Shown here piece by piece: positions 9,572-19,221 of a stretch of DNA of 64,000 bases. The DNA lies in NCBI GenBank assembly GCA_050299855.1, contig JBNKWQ010000025.1, positions 114,672 to 178,671 of the forward strand, read 5' to 3'. This DNA comes from Hahella sp050299855 (GTDB taxonomy: Bacteria; Pseudomonadota; Gammaproteobacteria; Pseudomonadales; Oleiphilaceae). The translations under genes and the position numbers were made by a program. Every line of letters starts with the position of its first letter. Within the stretch, counting starts at the first letter, position 1. The notes below the pieces were generated by a model that was not told the origin of the DNA, made no database searches, and saw only the letters and a list, made by a program, of their open reading frames with translations.

Positions 9572-11431
9572 TTAAAAGCTTTGCTGGCCACGCAGCACCA
9601 ACTGCATTTTGTCGATGTCGGGATCATCTGTATCCAGGGGAAACGCCAGATCCATATGTAGCACGCGAGTCACACGAATACGGCTGGAGGTAACCCGAAC
9701 ACCGAAGCCAACATCCTTCAGTACTTTACCGTTGATGCCGTTATCCTTACCGGGAAACCAGGCCCGACCCGCATCAAAGAAGATAACTCCGGCTACGTGA
9801 AAGGTCTTCAGAGGATACCAGTCCGAGAAGAAGCGCCGCTCAGCGGTATATAAAAAACTTTGGCTTCCAACCTGGTAGTCGGAAGGATAGCCACGCAGAC
9901 CATTGCTGCCTCCCAGTAGCAACTGGTTATCAAGGGTCAGGTTATGCACATAGCTCAGGCTCAGGGCAGTAAACCAGGCCTGGTCGCGTTCCTGATTCAA
10001 CTGTGTGTAATCTCCCATCAGCGTGACTCTGTAATTTTCGCTGGTGTTGTCATCCACATCCCAAAATCCGGATTGCTGCAGCCCTAAGGAACCTATCCTG
10101 TACTCATTACCATGTCGGTAGCGGGATTCAAATTCAAACACCAGTTGATCCGAAGTCGCCCCCAACGCCTGATCCGACCAGCCCAGCATAACGTAGTGCT
10201 TCCAGCCCAAGGCAATATCTTCAACCTGCTGAATCTGACTGATGTTAAAGGCCTTCAAGTAGTTATTATCCCTCCACTCATAGGCGATCCAGGGATAACG
10301 GTGCTTACGGTCCTCAGGAATAGCACCAGTGGTATCTTCGTTTTCTCCAAACTGGTTGGTATCAGCGGTAACCCCGACATACAGCCGCTCTTCACGGTCA
10401 CCGTCATAAAATGTCGACAGTCCATAGGCCAGATCGTAGCGTTCCTCAAAATGCCGGAATTCATTTATGGATTCATCACGATAATAGAGTTTGTCCTCCC
10501 GAATTTCGTGGAATCCAGACGCCCTGAATGACCAGGGTGCCCCAACTTTATAGAAAGGATAGGCAATCTGAGCACTCTGCCGCTCGCCATTGCTGCTATC
10601 TGCGAGTTGAAAGCCTGCCTGCCAGCGGCTGCCTATCAGGTTGGGATCAAAATAATCCACACTGTATTCAACGACGTTATCTTCGGAATCGCGGTTAAAG
10701 CTGACTTTCTTGCCCGTTCCAAAAAAATTTCGGTCGCTTAAACCGAGTGTTGTGCGGTTGCTACCCCCTGAGCGGGATAACCCAATGGTCGGTAATAATG
10801 TCCACAGATCTCGGGTCACTACGGCCAGATCGACACTATTACCGCAGACCCTGACAGGAATTATTCGCGCATTATAAAGGTAGCTACTGTTGCGCAGACT
10901 ACGTTCGGTTTCCTCGATCAGGCCCTGATCGTAGGTTTCACCAGAAACAAAAAGCAATTGGGATTCTATGGCATTCTCATAGGTCACCGGGTGCAGCGCA
11001 TTCAGAGAGATCTCATACCAACGCAGATCTTCTTCCCTCCCATAGTCGGGATAGATATCCTGTGGATAGATTTCGATGCGACGGATAATTGCGCCCTCAG
11101 GCACTTGCAGGTCAGTCTTATGACGGCCCTCCAGATCGTCAAGGTCCATATTGGCCGGTATGACTGTGGACTCATCACAATTGAGATTAGCTGGCTCAGG
11201 CACATTGTCGTCAGTTGGAGAAGATCTGAGTTCAGCAGTTTCAGGATTCACAGACTCAGCAGCAGGAACAGCTTCTGCCGGTAGAAAGATTGATGCCAGC
11301 ATCAAGGTAGCGACGGCTGCAAATCGATGTAAACCGATCTGGAGCAGTCCGGGCAGGACGCGTAGCCGGGACTGAGGCAGGCAAGTTTGAGCACTTGCAG
11401 CCCGGCCCACCATCTGCGCCAATATCGTCAA
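9572..11431 (-). CDS. BamA/TamA-family outer-membrane beta-barrel protein
   Basis: 619 residues from a TTG start at 11431; an ATG at 11413 would give 613 residues. A hydrophobic stretch ending LPAEAVPAA is the probable export signal. After it, residues ~90-210 look like a POTRA-type domain, with the rest predicted as alternating beta strands (many aromatic/acidic repeats such as YRVTLMGDYTQL and LLLGGSNGLRGYP). GLRGY matches the VRGF/Y-like motif of Omp85 proteins. The C-terminal residue is Phe, as expected for barrel recognition by the Bam complex. It is likely an accessory Omp85 protein and too short, with too few POTRA domains, to be BamA itself. The substrate is unknown. Confidence 0.8.
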   Translation of the reverse strand: MTILAQMVGRAASAQTCLPQSRLRVLPGLLQIGLHRFAAVATLMLASIFLPAEAVPAAESVNPETAELRSSPTDDNVPEPANLNCDESTVIPANMDLDDLEGRHKTDLQVPEGAIIRRIEIYPQDIYPDYGREEDLRWYEISLNALHPVTYENAIESQLLFVSGETYDQGLIEETERSLRNSSYLYNARIIPVRVCGNSVDLAVVTRDLWTLLPTIGLSRSGGSNRTTLGLSDRNFFGTGKKVSFNRDSEDNVVEYSVDYFDPNLIGSRWQAGFQLADSSNGERQSAQIAYPFYKVGAPWSFRASGFHEIREDKLYYRDESINEFRHFEERYDLAYGLSTFYDGDREERLYVGVTADTNQFGENEDTTGAIPEDRKHRYPWIAYEWRDNNYLKAFNISQIQQVEDIALGWKHYVMLGWSDQALGATSDQLVFEFESRYRHGNEYRIGSLGLQQSGFWDVDDNTSENYRVTLMGDYTQLNQERDQAWFTALSLSYVHNLTLDNQLLLGGSNGLRGYPSDYQVGSQSFLYTAERRFFSDWYPLKTFHVAGVIFFDAGRAWFPGKDNGINGKVLKDVGFGVRVTSSRIRVTRVLHMDLAFPLDTDDPDIDKMQLVLRGQQSF

Positions 11432-11636
11432 AATAGAGCTTCTCCATCGACCGGCAGTCCATGTCCGGCAACAGGCGATCGTTCAGCTATATGCAATGAC
11501 TCAACTCCGTTACACATTTACCAAGCTTATATTCAAGATCCTATTATCAGCCTTGTATTAAGTTTAGACGGTCAATTGGATCGCTACCGGTAAACATCTC
11601 AAATTTTCTCCTTCATCTCTATAGCTTGACGATATT

Positions 11637-12806
11637 TTACGATTCAGGTTTGTCGCCCTGATCTTTAATAGCCTGGTCGTCAATACCCTGGCTTTCTATG
11701 CCCGGCTGCTCTGGTGTTATCAGCATTTCCAGGCTGCCCCCAGTCTCTCCTTCCGAACCTGGTTCCGCCAGGTTGAATTCATCCATGAATATCTGCCAGA
11801 AAGACATGAATAAGGCCGCCAGAATGGGGCCAATGACAAAACCGTTAATACCAAACAAGCCAATCCCCCCGAGGGTGGACAGCAGTACCATAAAGTCCGG
11901 CATCTTGGTGTCTCGTCCCACCAGGATGGGGCGCAAAATGTTATCAACCAGGCCAATAACAAACACACCAAACAGCACCAGGACGGTACCAGACACTATT
12001 TGCCCTGAACTGAACAGGAAGATCGCAGCGGGGCCCCAGACCAGGGCAGAACCGACTGCAGGCAAAAGCGAGAGAATAACCATTACCACGCCCCAGAGCA
12101 CTGCACCCGGCAGGTCCAGAATGGCAAAAATAATGCCGCCGAGCGTGCCCTGTACGGTTGCCACGACCAGATTACCTTTCACTACAGCTCTGGATACTTC
12201 AGCAAACTTAGTGAACAAATGCCTTTCCCGTGTGTCACCCAAAGGAAGTGCACGAATCATTAGTAGAATCAGTGATTCGCCGTCGCGAAGGAAGAAAAAT
12301 GTAAGGTAGAGCATGAGCACGAAATTGATCAGGAATTGCACATACTCCTGACCAAAGCTGACTGCCTTGCCGGCAAAAAACTTACTGGCAGTCAGTGCGG
12401 CGGTGGACAGATGTTGGTTCAGATCGCCCAGATCGAAATTAAAACGATCAGCCAGGTGCTGAATCACCGGTAAGGTAGACTTCAGTTTATCCACCCATTC
12501 CTGGGGCTTTATTTCTCCCTGCTGAATCTTTTGGTACAGATCCGCCACTTCAACGCCGAGCATGGTCATGACCAGAGATACCGGCAACACCACTATCAAT
12601 AGACTGGCAATCAGCGTAACCAAGGCACTGACATTTGGACCCTGCCCCAGCTTACGGGTGAGCAACCTGTGTAACGGGCTGAATAGAATAACAAGCACAG
12701 CAGCCCAGAAGATGGCGGAAAAGAACGGCAGGATCATCATCCCAAATCCGATCGATACGATCACCAGAAAAATCAGAAATGAGCCGTCTTCCAGTTTTTT
12801 AGACAT
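11637..12806 (-). CDS. AI-2E family transporter (PerM-like)
   Basis: 389 residues with seven or eight hydrophobic segments, including an N-terminal pair and the C-terminal FGINGFVIGPILAALF typical of the AI-2E exporter/PerM superfamily. The family includes autoinducer exporters and cation antiporters, so the substrate cannot be assigned. The last 45 residues are an acidic, Gly/Glu-rich tail that is poorly conserved in the family. No strong ribosome site was found. It shares orientation with the hypothetical gene at 12856-13356, 49 bases upstream. Confidence 0.85.
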   Translation of the reverse strand: MSKKLEDGSFLIFLVIVSIGFGMMILPFFSAIFWAAVLVILFSPLHRLLTRKLGQGPNVSALVTLIASLLIVVLPVSLVMTMLGVEVADLYQKIQQGEIKPQEWVDKLKSTLPVIQHLADRFNFDLGDLNQHLSTAALTASKFFAGKAVSFGQEYVQFLINFVLMLYLTFFFLRDGESLILLMIRALPLGDTRERHLFTKFAEVSRAVVKGNLVVATVQGTLGGIIFAILDLPGAVLWGVVMVILSLLPAVGSALVWGPAAIFLFSSGQIVSGTVLVLFGVFVIGLVDNILRPILVGRDTKMPDFMVLLSTLGGIGLFGINGFVIGPILAALFMSFWQIFMDEFNLAEPGSEGETGGSLEMLITPEQPGIESQGIDDQAIKDQGDKPES

Positions 12807-12855
12807 GTGTTCCTCGTTGTATAAACCTGTTCAATTGCAGTCAGTGCAGGATGGC

Positions 12856-13356
12856 TTAAGAACTAATCTGCAACTCTATTTTCCGGTCCAGGATTTGCGT
12901 GATTATCAATGCAGCTCTGTGGCTGTTCCCGATTAGTTCATGCTCGATGAAAGCTTTTAATGCCTGTTCGTGGGCTAGCAAGTAACTGCTTATTTCCTCA
13001 AACGGCGGCTCCGCTTGAGCCTTAACCCGTTCAAATAATGGCAGATAGCTTCGCGTCCCGCTAAGCAGTATTTGCATGTTGAGTTTCCAGGGTAACAGCG
13101 CCAAGAGAATACCGTATAAATACCCGGAAAGGACAGCTACCGGCGTCCAGGGCGGGTTAACAGAAAGAGTTGAGGTCAGAGTGTAAAGCTCGGCCAGGGT
13201 CTTGCGTTCAAGCGCCAGCAATAGCTGCCATTTTTGCGCTTTAGCAGGGTTCCGGGTTAAATACACCAGCGTGGCGAACATCGCAACACCGAGACGTTCC
13301 GATGCAAATAAGCGACGTAAATCTGCAGCAGCAAATTCAATTCTGGCCATCAGCAT
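12856..13356 (-). CDS. Hypothetical protein
   Basis: 166 residues that I do not recognise. The sequence is largely helical, with a hydrophobic stretch in the middle (VAVLSGYLYGILLALLPW) that could be one membrane segment or a buried helix. No cysteine and no obvious active-site motif. Its position between prs and the AI-2E family gene on the same strand suggests a real gene and perhaps a shared transcript; spacing to prs is 36 bases. Confidence 0.55.
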   Translation of the reverse strand: MLMARIEFAAADLRRLFASERLGVAMFATLVYLTRNPAKAQKWQLLLALERKTLAELYTLTSTLSVNPPWTPVAVLSGYLYGILLALLPWKLNMQILLSGTRSYLPLFERVKAQAEPPFEEISSYLLAHEQALKAFIEHELIGNSHRAALIITQILDRKIELQISS

Positions 13357-13392
13357 GTCACTTCAGCGGAATTCAACTAAATTACTTCAAGA

Positions 13393-14334
13393 TCAGGTGA
13401 ACAAGGCACCTACGCTTTCCCCGGTGTGGATACGTTTGATGGTCTCGGCAAATAAAGGGGCAACAGACAGAGCCGTTATTTTGCCTGCGGTTTTTTCTTC
13501 AGGAATACCCACCGTATTGGTAACAATCACGGACTCAATACCGGAAGCTTTAATACGTTCAATAGCGGGGCCACACAGAACGCCATGGGTTGCTGCCGCA
13601 TGGACACTTTTCACACCCGCAGCCAGCAGGGTATCTACGGTGGATATCAGGGTACCGGCAGTGGCAATTTCATCTTCAAAAATAACTGCATCCTTGCCTT
13701 TGACATCACCGACCACACTGCCCTGCTTCACCTGGGTGTCGCTGATACGGCGCTTGTCGATAATGGCCATGGGCACATTCAGGCGTGTGGAGAACTTGCC
13801 AACCCGCTTGGCTCCACCGGCATCAGTAGCCACCGCCACGATATTCGATGTGTCATAGTTACTTTGGATAAAGTCAGTAATGGTAGGAATCGCCGTCAGG
13901 TGATCAACAGGAATATTAAAGAAGCCGTGTACTTGATCCGCATGCAGATCCATGGTCAGCACCCGGTTAGCGCCGGCGGTTTGCAGCAAGTCAGCGATCA
14001 GGCGACCGGTAATTGAAATTCTTGGAGCATCTTTTTTATCGGAACGGGCATATGAGTAATAGGGAATAATTGCAGTGATACGGCGCGCAGAGGCGCTTCT
14101 CAGGGCATCAATGGCAATCATCAATTCCATAATATGATCGCTCACCGGCTGGGTGAAGGACTGCACAATAAACACGTCGCGTTCACGCACATTATCCTGA
14201 ATCTGGACATGCAAGTTATCATTAGAGAAGCGGGAGATTTCCATGGGGCTGAGTTGTATGCCCAGGTGCGCGCATATTTGCTCAGCCAGGAGTGGATTGG
14301 AGTTTCCTGTAAATACTTTTAACACTTCTTTCAT
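13393..14334 (-). CDS. prs: Ribose-phosphate pyrophosphokinase
   Basis: 313 residues, the usual bacterial length. It makes PRPP from ribose-5-phosphate and ATP, feeding purine, pyrimidine, histidine and NAD synthesis. Visible signatures are the substrate loop MDLHADQVHGFF (about 129-140), the PRPP-binding region VGDVKGKDAVIFEDEIATAGT and the N-terminal FTGNSNPLLAEQI. The usual PRPP-loop aspartates (DD) read ED here. The protein starts MKEVLKVFTG, with no credible alternative start. It is divergent from yaeQ across 154 bases that would hold both promoters. Confidence 0.93.
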   Translation of the reverse strand: MKEVLKVFTGNSNPLLAEQICAHLGIQLSPMEISRFSNDNLHVQIQDNVRERDVFIVQSFTQPVSDHIMELMIAIDALRSASARRITAIIPYYSYARSDKKDAPRISITGRLIADLLQTAGANRVLTMDLHADQVHGFFNIPVDHLTAIPTITDFIQSNYDTSNIVAVATDAGGAKRVGKFSTRLNVPMAIIDKRRISDTQVKQGSVVGDVKGKDAVIFEDEIATAGTLISTVDTLLAAGVKSVHAAATHGVLCGPAIERIKASGIESVIVTNTVGIPEEKTAGKITALSVAPLFAETIKRIHTGESVGALFT

Positions 14335-14488
14335 GGGGTGGTCTCAACTCGCCTGCTGATACTGATCGTAGGGATTAATCTGTAAACAGTCGCGTACTGG
14401 GCATAATATACGCGGCACACTGTTTAAACGGGCAACATTATGGCAGAGTCATCGGCAAATTTATGTATTCAATCGGAAACCAGATTTT

Positions 14489-15034
14489 ATGGCGCTGAAA
14501 TCCACCATTTTCAAAGCTACCCTGCATGTCGCAGATATGGACAGAAACCATTATGCCGACTATCCGCTGACCATAGCTCGTCACCCGTCTGAGACAGACG
14601 AAAGAATGATGCTGCGCCTGGCTATCTTTGCCTTATATGCGGAGGAAAATCTGCAATTTACCAAAGGCCTTTCCTCTCCGGATGAACCGGACATCTGGTG
14701 CAAATCCTTAAGTGATGAAATTGAACTTTGGATTGACCTGGGTTTGCCCGAGGAAAGCCGGGTACGCAAAGCCTGCGGACGCGCAAAACAGGCGTTGATT
14801 GTCGCCTATGGCCAGCGTGCAGCGCCGGTCTGGTGGCAAAAAATCCGCGGCGATCTGCAACGCTTCGACAATCTCAAAGTGCTTGAGATAGATCAAGACA
14901 GCCTGGATGCTCTGTCAAAGCTGGCACAGCGCACCATGGACCTGCAATGCACTATCCAGGACGGCCAGCTCTGGATCAGTGATAGCGCCAATAGTGTGTG
15001 TGTTGAACCCAACCAATGGTTTCCTGCCACCTGA
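14489..15034 (+). CDS. yaeQ: YaeQ family protein
   Basis: 181 residues matching YaeQ throughout: MALKSTIFKATLHVADMDRNHYADY at the start in short segments, then LTIARHPSETDERMMLRL and the central DEPDIWCKSLSDEIELWIDLG. YaeQ proteins have a restriction-endonuclease-like fold of unclear role and were once proposed to compensate for loss of RfaH. Single gene, cytoplasmic. Confidence 0.92.
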   Translation: MALKSTIFKATLHVADMDRNHYADYPLTIARHPSETDERMMLRLAIFALYAEENLQFTKGLSSPDEPDIWCKSLSDEIELWIDLGLPEESRVRKACGRAKQALIVAYGQRAAPVWWQKIRGDLQRFDNLKVLEIDQDSLDALSKLAQRTMDLQCTIQDGQLWISDSANSVCVEPNQWFPAT

Positions 15035-15102
15035 GCCTGGTTGCCAGTAAAACTACCCGAGCTGGCTTTTTATAAAACTCCCTGAACCTGCCTCCTATAA
15101 AA

Positions 15103-16941
15103 CTAATAACTAAGGTTATCCGCGTTAAACGGAACTCGGGGTTTCTGTCCCAGGATAATTTGTAGCAGGCTGTTCATGGTCTGCACATCATTATCAAACT
15201 CTCCGTGAGTCTCAGCATTTGAACGATACTTGTCACTGGCCTTACCGACACCACTGACCACCACCTGCAGACGATTATGTTTCTGCAATTTGTCAGTATA
15301 GAGCTGCATCCCCGCGATGGGCTCGCCGCGTTCTTCCTCAAAGGCTTTGGATACCAGATACAGCAGAGACTTGCGATAGACCCCGCCGACAGTATCGTCC
15401 AGTTCCCTTTGCTCTGAGAGATTAAATACGGTCATGCGCCCGATATGACATTGCTGTGGCCCTGCTGCAAGCAATGGCAGGTATTTATCATTCACCAGGC
15501 GACTGGTGGCGGCAGGGGCAAACAGAGTCGCGGACTCAATGGGTAGTTTTGAAACTGCTGCTAGACGGGTCACAAAGTTGGCCATCAGAATACCGCCGGT
15601 ACTATGGCCGCTGACATGTACCTTTAATGGCTTATCCGCAGGTCTGCCCTGCAGGGCTTTTACAAAATGGCCTATTACCTTGGCACCGGCACCTGAGGCT
15701 TTGAAAGGTGACGTCGCCCCCTGCTTCATCTCCCGCCACAGGGCCCGACCGATTCCCCGACTGAGTTTTTCCACCAGCCAGTCGGTGGCATCGGTTATAG
15801 AACCAACTCGCTCGATACTGCTATCTTCTTTATTCAGGATAATGTCCTTCAGCTCCTCCATCAGGCCAGTGTCATACATAAAGTGGAAGGGATATATCCT
15901 GTTGGCCTTAAATACATCCCTCATAGCCGCGATGCGCGTGGCCGAGGCTTCCGGACTGTTGAGGCCGCCATGGGCGTAAAACAGAAGATGGTCATATTTA
16001 TCGCTTTCGGCAAGATGTCCGGCTGTCTGGCGAACATCGTCCTCGTTGGACCAGTACTTACCCTTGCCATGAAAATCGCCGTCGTCTATATGGACAAAAT
16101 GGCCGGCTATCTCAGCGCGGTTCACTTTACGGCTGCTATCCACCGCCGCACCCGGTCCCGCCGAGCGTCCCTTGTGCCAAATTTGCGGTGTCGGCAGGGC
16201 CAGCCTCAACACCCAGGCATCACGGATGTTTTCCTGCCAGTCTTCATAGGTCCACAAGGCCAGACCTTTTTTGCCCCAGGACTCGCTCCAGGAATTCTGC
16301 ACCCAGAATCCTTCGCGGTTATAGCCGACCAGGGCAAATGCATGGCCGCCTATGGTTTTCTTACTGTAGGGAATTTTGCCGTTGGCTTTTATCCTGGATG
16401 ATGACCAGCCTTCATGAACATTGGCGGAAACGTAAAGCACGCCGGTTTCATTGATCGCAGCATGAAAATCAGAAATTCGATGGTCCAGACGATAGTATGC
16501 GCCAATGGTGGTCTTGCGCGCGTTCTTTGCCCGCTGGACAGTCAGATTTCCCGGTGCATTATTCTTGTAAGGCCAGAGTTCGTCGCTGCAGACGCCCATG
16601 TTAAACCAGCCTTTGATGGCCCCCCGGCAACTGGAGCCGGAATAGTTTTCACCCTCCCACTCGTCGTAGAGCCTGGCCATCTCGTATAACATTCGTGCAG
16701 ACACCGGCTCAGCGTTACCCTGTTCGCGATTCAGATGATTGATAACCGCAGCCAGACCGAATCCGGTACAGGCACCCTCTTTTTTCTGATCAAGGATCTG
16801 AAGATTGGCAGGTGGTGGCAGCTCAGTCTTTAGCCGTATTAACGCGGGCCGGTATATCCAGTCGCGGATATCAGGAATGTCGATATCCGCGTTTATGGCA
16901 TAACCATCCAGTGCATTGGTGTTGTTTTTTGTCGTTGCCAT
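15103..16941 (-). CDS. Papain-like (C1) peptidase fused to alpha/beta-hydrolase-like domain
   Basis: 612 residues in two parts. Residues about 20-250 are a C1 papain-type peptidase with Cys58 in KKEGACTGFG, His200 in IGGHAFALVGY and Asn216 in VQNSWSESWG, the complete triad. Residues about 310-600 look like an alpha/beta hydrolase: YAHGGLNS at 323-330 and nucleophile elbow GHSTGG (Ser447). No signal peptide or propeptide is evident: the protein starts MATTKNNTNALDG. It is preceded by AGGAGG and stands alone. Bacterial cytosolic C1 peptidases of this kind are poorly studied; secretion by another route or attack on internal substrates are both possible. Confidence 0.78.
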   Translation of the reverse strand: MATTKNNTNALDGYAINADIDIPDIRDWIYRPALIRLKTELPPPANLQILDQKKEGACTGFGLAAVINHLNREQGNAEPVSARMLYEMARLYDEWEGENYSGSSCRGAIKGWFNMGVCSDELWPYKNNAPGNLTVQRAKNARKTTIGAYYRLDHRISDFHAAINETGVLYVSANVHEGWSSSRIKANGKIPYSKKTIGGHAFALVGYNREGFWVQNSWSESWGKKGLALWTYEDWQENIRDAWVLRLALPTPQIWHKGRSAGPGAAVDSSRKVNRAEIAGHFVHIDDGDFHGKGKYWSNEDDVRQTAGHLAESDKYDHLLFYAHGGLNSPEASATRIAAMRDVFKANRIYPFHFMYDTGLMEELKDIILNKEDSSIERVGSITDATDWLVEKLSRGIGRALWREMKQGATSPFKASGAGAKVIGHFVKALQGRPADKPLKVHVSGHSTGGILMANFVTRLAAVSKLPIESATLFAPAATSRLVNDKYLPLLAAGPQQCHIGRMTVFNLSEQRELDDTVGGVYRKSLLYLVSKAFEEERGEPIAGMQLYTDKLQKHNRLQVVVSGVGKASDKYRSNAETHGEFDNDVQTMNSLLQIILGQKPRVPFNADNLSY

Positions 16942-17197
16942 AGAAAATCCTCCTGGTGCGAAAAGTATCCCGGGCTTGTGGAGCCAGGATCAGGACGACA
17001 CGCTGAGAATGACAACAAACAGATTACTCAGACAGCTTCGTGTACAACACATCCCTGGTGTTTAATAATCGAAAACAGTATCACCGACAGTGGCAATTGC
17101 CGGATAAGTAGAAGTAAGAATAGCTCACTTTAGCCGAAGACATAACCGTCACTAACTCCCCCGAGTCGTTGCCTATAAGCCGGAATGTCCGGAGGAA

Positions 17198-17455
17198 TTA
17201 GTCCAACATACGTTCCACAGCTTCCTTGGCTTCTTTCAGGCCGACGTGGTGCATTTCCCTGTAGAGCTTAATGGCTTGAATCTTCTGCCCAGCCATGGCA
17301 ATTTTTCTAACATCTTCCTCAGTGGCCTGATTGGCACGGGGGACAGGCACCCTGGAATTTCCGCCGCCTTCACCACGCCTGGAAATTATGGCCAGCACTA
17401 CCACTACCACCGCAACGACGACAATACCGATCGTAATAGGTCCCATTGATTCCAT
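17198..17455 (-). CDS. Small membrane protein with L7/L12-like C-terminal domain
   Basis: 85 residues from the ATG at 17455, which has GGAGG seven bases upstream; a TTG at 17470 would place that site inside the gene. One transmembrane helix (about residues 5-22) is followed by a basic linker and a C-terminal segment KIQAIKLYREMHHVGLKEAKEAVERML that resembles the ribosomal protein L7/L12 C-terminal domain. Such small proteins are common in proteobacteria; function unknown. Confidence 0.7.
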   Translation of the reverse strand: MESMGPITIGIVVVAVVVVVLAIISRRGEGGGNSRVPVPRANQATEEDVRKIAMAGQKIQAIKLYREMHHVGLKEAKEAVERMLD

Positions 17456-17559
17456 AAAATTTTCCTCCAACCAGCTCAGGCTACCCGTTATTAATACAAC
17501 GAGAATAGACTAAACCATAGAGCGGCATTTGCTGACGGTCAATTCAAGCTGTTGGCACT

Positions 17560-17640
17560 AGTTAGATAGGTAACGGTCAGATTAGATAGGGTAAAGGTCG
17601 GAGACTAGATGGAGTATAGGTCAGAGAGGGTAAATATTGT
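17560..17640. repeat. Degenerate intergenic tandem repeat
   Basis: About three imperfect 20-23-base units built on GTTAGATAGG...GGTCAG follow each other between secB and the L7/L12-like gene. No coding potential seen. Confidence 0.6.
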
Positions 17641-17670
17641 GGTATTACGAGGGGAAAGTATTTGAGAAGT

Positions 17671-17703
17671 AGAAATGACGGCCCGCTAAAGGCCGTCATT
17701 TCT
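17671..17703. terminator. Hairpin terminator downstream of secB
   Basis: A 13-base perfect stem (AGAAATGACGGCC with its complement at 17691-17703) closes a seven-base loop, five bases beyond the secB stop codon. The T-rich end of the stem serves as the release tract; there is no long T-run after it. Confidence 0.65.
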
Positions 17704-17708
17704 ATCGA

Positions 17709-18188
17709 TCAATGCTTGGCTGCTTCAGCAGGGGCTGCTTCGCCGGCTTCTGCCTTGCGACGTGCGGCTTCGGCATAGATGGCATCAAAGTTAACCGGCT
17801 GCAGCATCAATGCCGGGAAGCTGCCTTTCACGACCATGGCGTCTACAGTTTCACGGGCATATGGGAACAGCAGGTTGGGACAGAAAGCTCCCAGGGTTTG
17901 AGCCAGCTGTTGCGGGCTCAGGCCTTCAATCATAAAAACACCTGCTTGCTGAACTTCAACCAAAAAGGCGGACTTGTCAGCAACCTTGGCATTAATGGTC
18001 AGGGTCAGAACCACTTCCCATTGGTTTTCATTCAGTTGTTTGTTTTCGGTATTCAGGTCCATATTGACCTGTGGTTTCCACTCTTGCTGGAATGTTGCAG
18101 GCGCATTGGGCGACTCAAAGGACAGGTCTTTCAGGTAAATGCGTTGCAATGCGAATTTGGGTTGTTGTGCGTTTTCTTGTTCGGCCAT
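17709..18188 (-). CDS. secB: Protein-export chaperone SecB
   Basis: 159 residues. SecB binds unfolded preproteins as a tetramer and passes them to SecA. Visible family sequence: FALQRIYLKDLSFESPNAP near the N-terminus, VEVQQAGVF and LFPYARETVDAMVVKGSFPALMLQPVNFDA. The tail after residue 145 is Ala/Glu-rich and variable in the family. It lies downstream of grxC and the rhodanese gene on the same strand, the standard gammaproteobacterial neighbourhood. Confidence 0.95.
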   Translation of the reverse strand: MAEQENAQQPKFALQRIYLKDLSFESPNAPATFQQEWKPQVNMDLNTENKQLNENQWEVVLTLTINAKVADKSAFLVEVQQAGVFMIEGLSPQQLAQTLGAFCPNLLFPYARETVDAMVVKGSFPALMLQPVNFDAIYAEAARRKAEAGEAAPAEAAKH

Positions 18189-18300
18189 GAGTCTACCTTT
18201 AGTTTCTCATTTCATTCTGTTTATCAAAGCAGTCTGTTTATCTTCGCTTCAAAACATTCTTTGTACTGAATCTATGTAACACCAAGCTTAAGGGTCAGTA

Positions 18301-18564
18301 TTACACAGTCAACATGCCATCCAGTTGTCCGGCGTATTCGAGAGCATAGAGCTCATCACAACCACCAACATGCTGATCTCCGACCCAAATCTGCGGCACG
18401 GTCCGACGTCCGCTGAGCTGCATCATTTCACTTCGCTTCAAGGCGTCGTAGTCGACTTTAATCTCCTCGAAGGGAACAGATTTCGTTGTCAGTAATTGTT
18501 TTGCCCGAACACAATAAGGACAGAACTGGGTGGTGTAAATGGTTACTGGTTTAAACTGAGACAT
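18301..18564 (-). CDS. grxC: Glutaredoxin 3
   Basis: 87 residues with the dithiol active site CPYC (residues 15-18), the cis-proline segment TVPQIWV and the glutathione-binding GGCDEL. It reduces disulfides and mixed glutathione disulfides in the cytoplasm. It sits between the rhodanese gene (upstream) and secB (downstream). Confidence 0.93.
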   Translation of the reverse strand: MSQFKPVTIYTTQFCPYCVRAKQLLTTKSVPFEEIKVDYDALKRSEMMQLSGRRTVPQIWVGDQHVGGCDELYALEYAGQLDGMLTV

Positions 18565-18603
18565 AACTACTGCGCCTCGCGACTGCTTCGATCCGTCAAA
18601 CCA

Positions 18604-19035
18604 TTACTTCTTGGCCAGTGGTAAGTTGGCGCTTTTCCACTCAACTACACCGCCAGCCAAACGCTGTACATTGGTAAAACCGGCGCTTCTCAGGGTGCGT
18701 ACTGCAGTGCCTGAGTGCTGGCCCATTTTGTCAGCGACAATGATGATCTTTTCTTTGTGCTTCTCCAACTCGGAAGCACGTTCCTTGAGTGAGCTGAATG
18801 GAATCAGCAGCGAACCGCGAATAATCCCTTCAGAAGTTTCCTTCTTGTCGCGTACATCTACAATGACAGCCTGTTCCTTGTTCAGCATCATAACAGTCTG
18901 CTGAGGAGAAACTGACTTACCGCCACGCTGGCGCTCCGTAAAAAGCAATGCCGCCAGAAAGGTGGCGAATAAAGAGCTCAGGATCCAATGATCCATCGCG
19001 AACGTTAAAAACTTCTCCATAACCTCACCCACCAT
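18604..19035 (-). CDS. Membrane-anchored rhodanese-like protein without catalytic Cys
   Basis: 143 residues from the ATG at 19035 (GGGGA lies upstream); ATG codons at 19059 and 19020 are alternatives. An N-terminal helix (LTFAMDHWILSSLFATFLAALL) should anchor it in the inner membrane; the rest is a rhodanese domain (AVIVDVRDKKE...GGVVEW). The position of the catalytic cysteine reads VADKMGQHS, so the sulfurtransferase cysteine is absent. It corresponds by position to YibN of other gammaproteobacteria. Operon with grxC and secB; divergent from gpmI. Confidence 0.82.
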   Translation of the reverse strand: MVGEVMEKFLTFAMDHWILSSLFATFLAALLFTERQRGGKSVSPQQTVMMLNKEQAVIVDVRDKKETSEGIIRGSLLIPFSSLKERASELEKHKEKIIIVADKMGQHSGTAVRTLRSAGFTNVQRLAGGVVEWKSANLPLAKK

Positions 19036-19221
19036 AAAAATCCCCGGCATTATACACATCGCGCGCTGGATTCAGAAGCGCTCCGGGGCAGTGAGTGCAA
19101 ATCAGGCTATAGATTTTATACAACAGGCTATAAGACTTATACAAATAGACAAGAGGGGCTTTCAGGACAACGTGATCGAATCACGCTAAAATGCTCGGGA
19201 ATTATAGGAGCAAACTGGACC

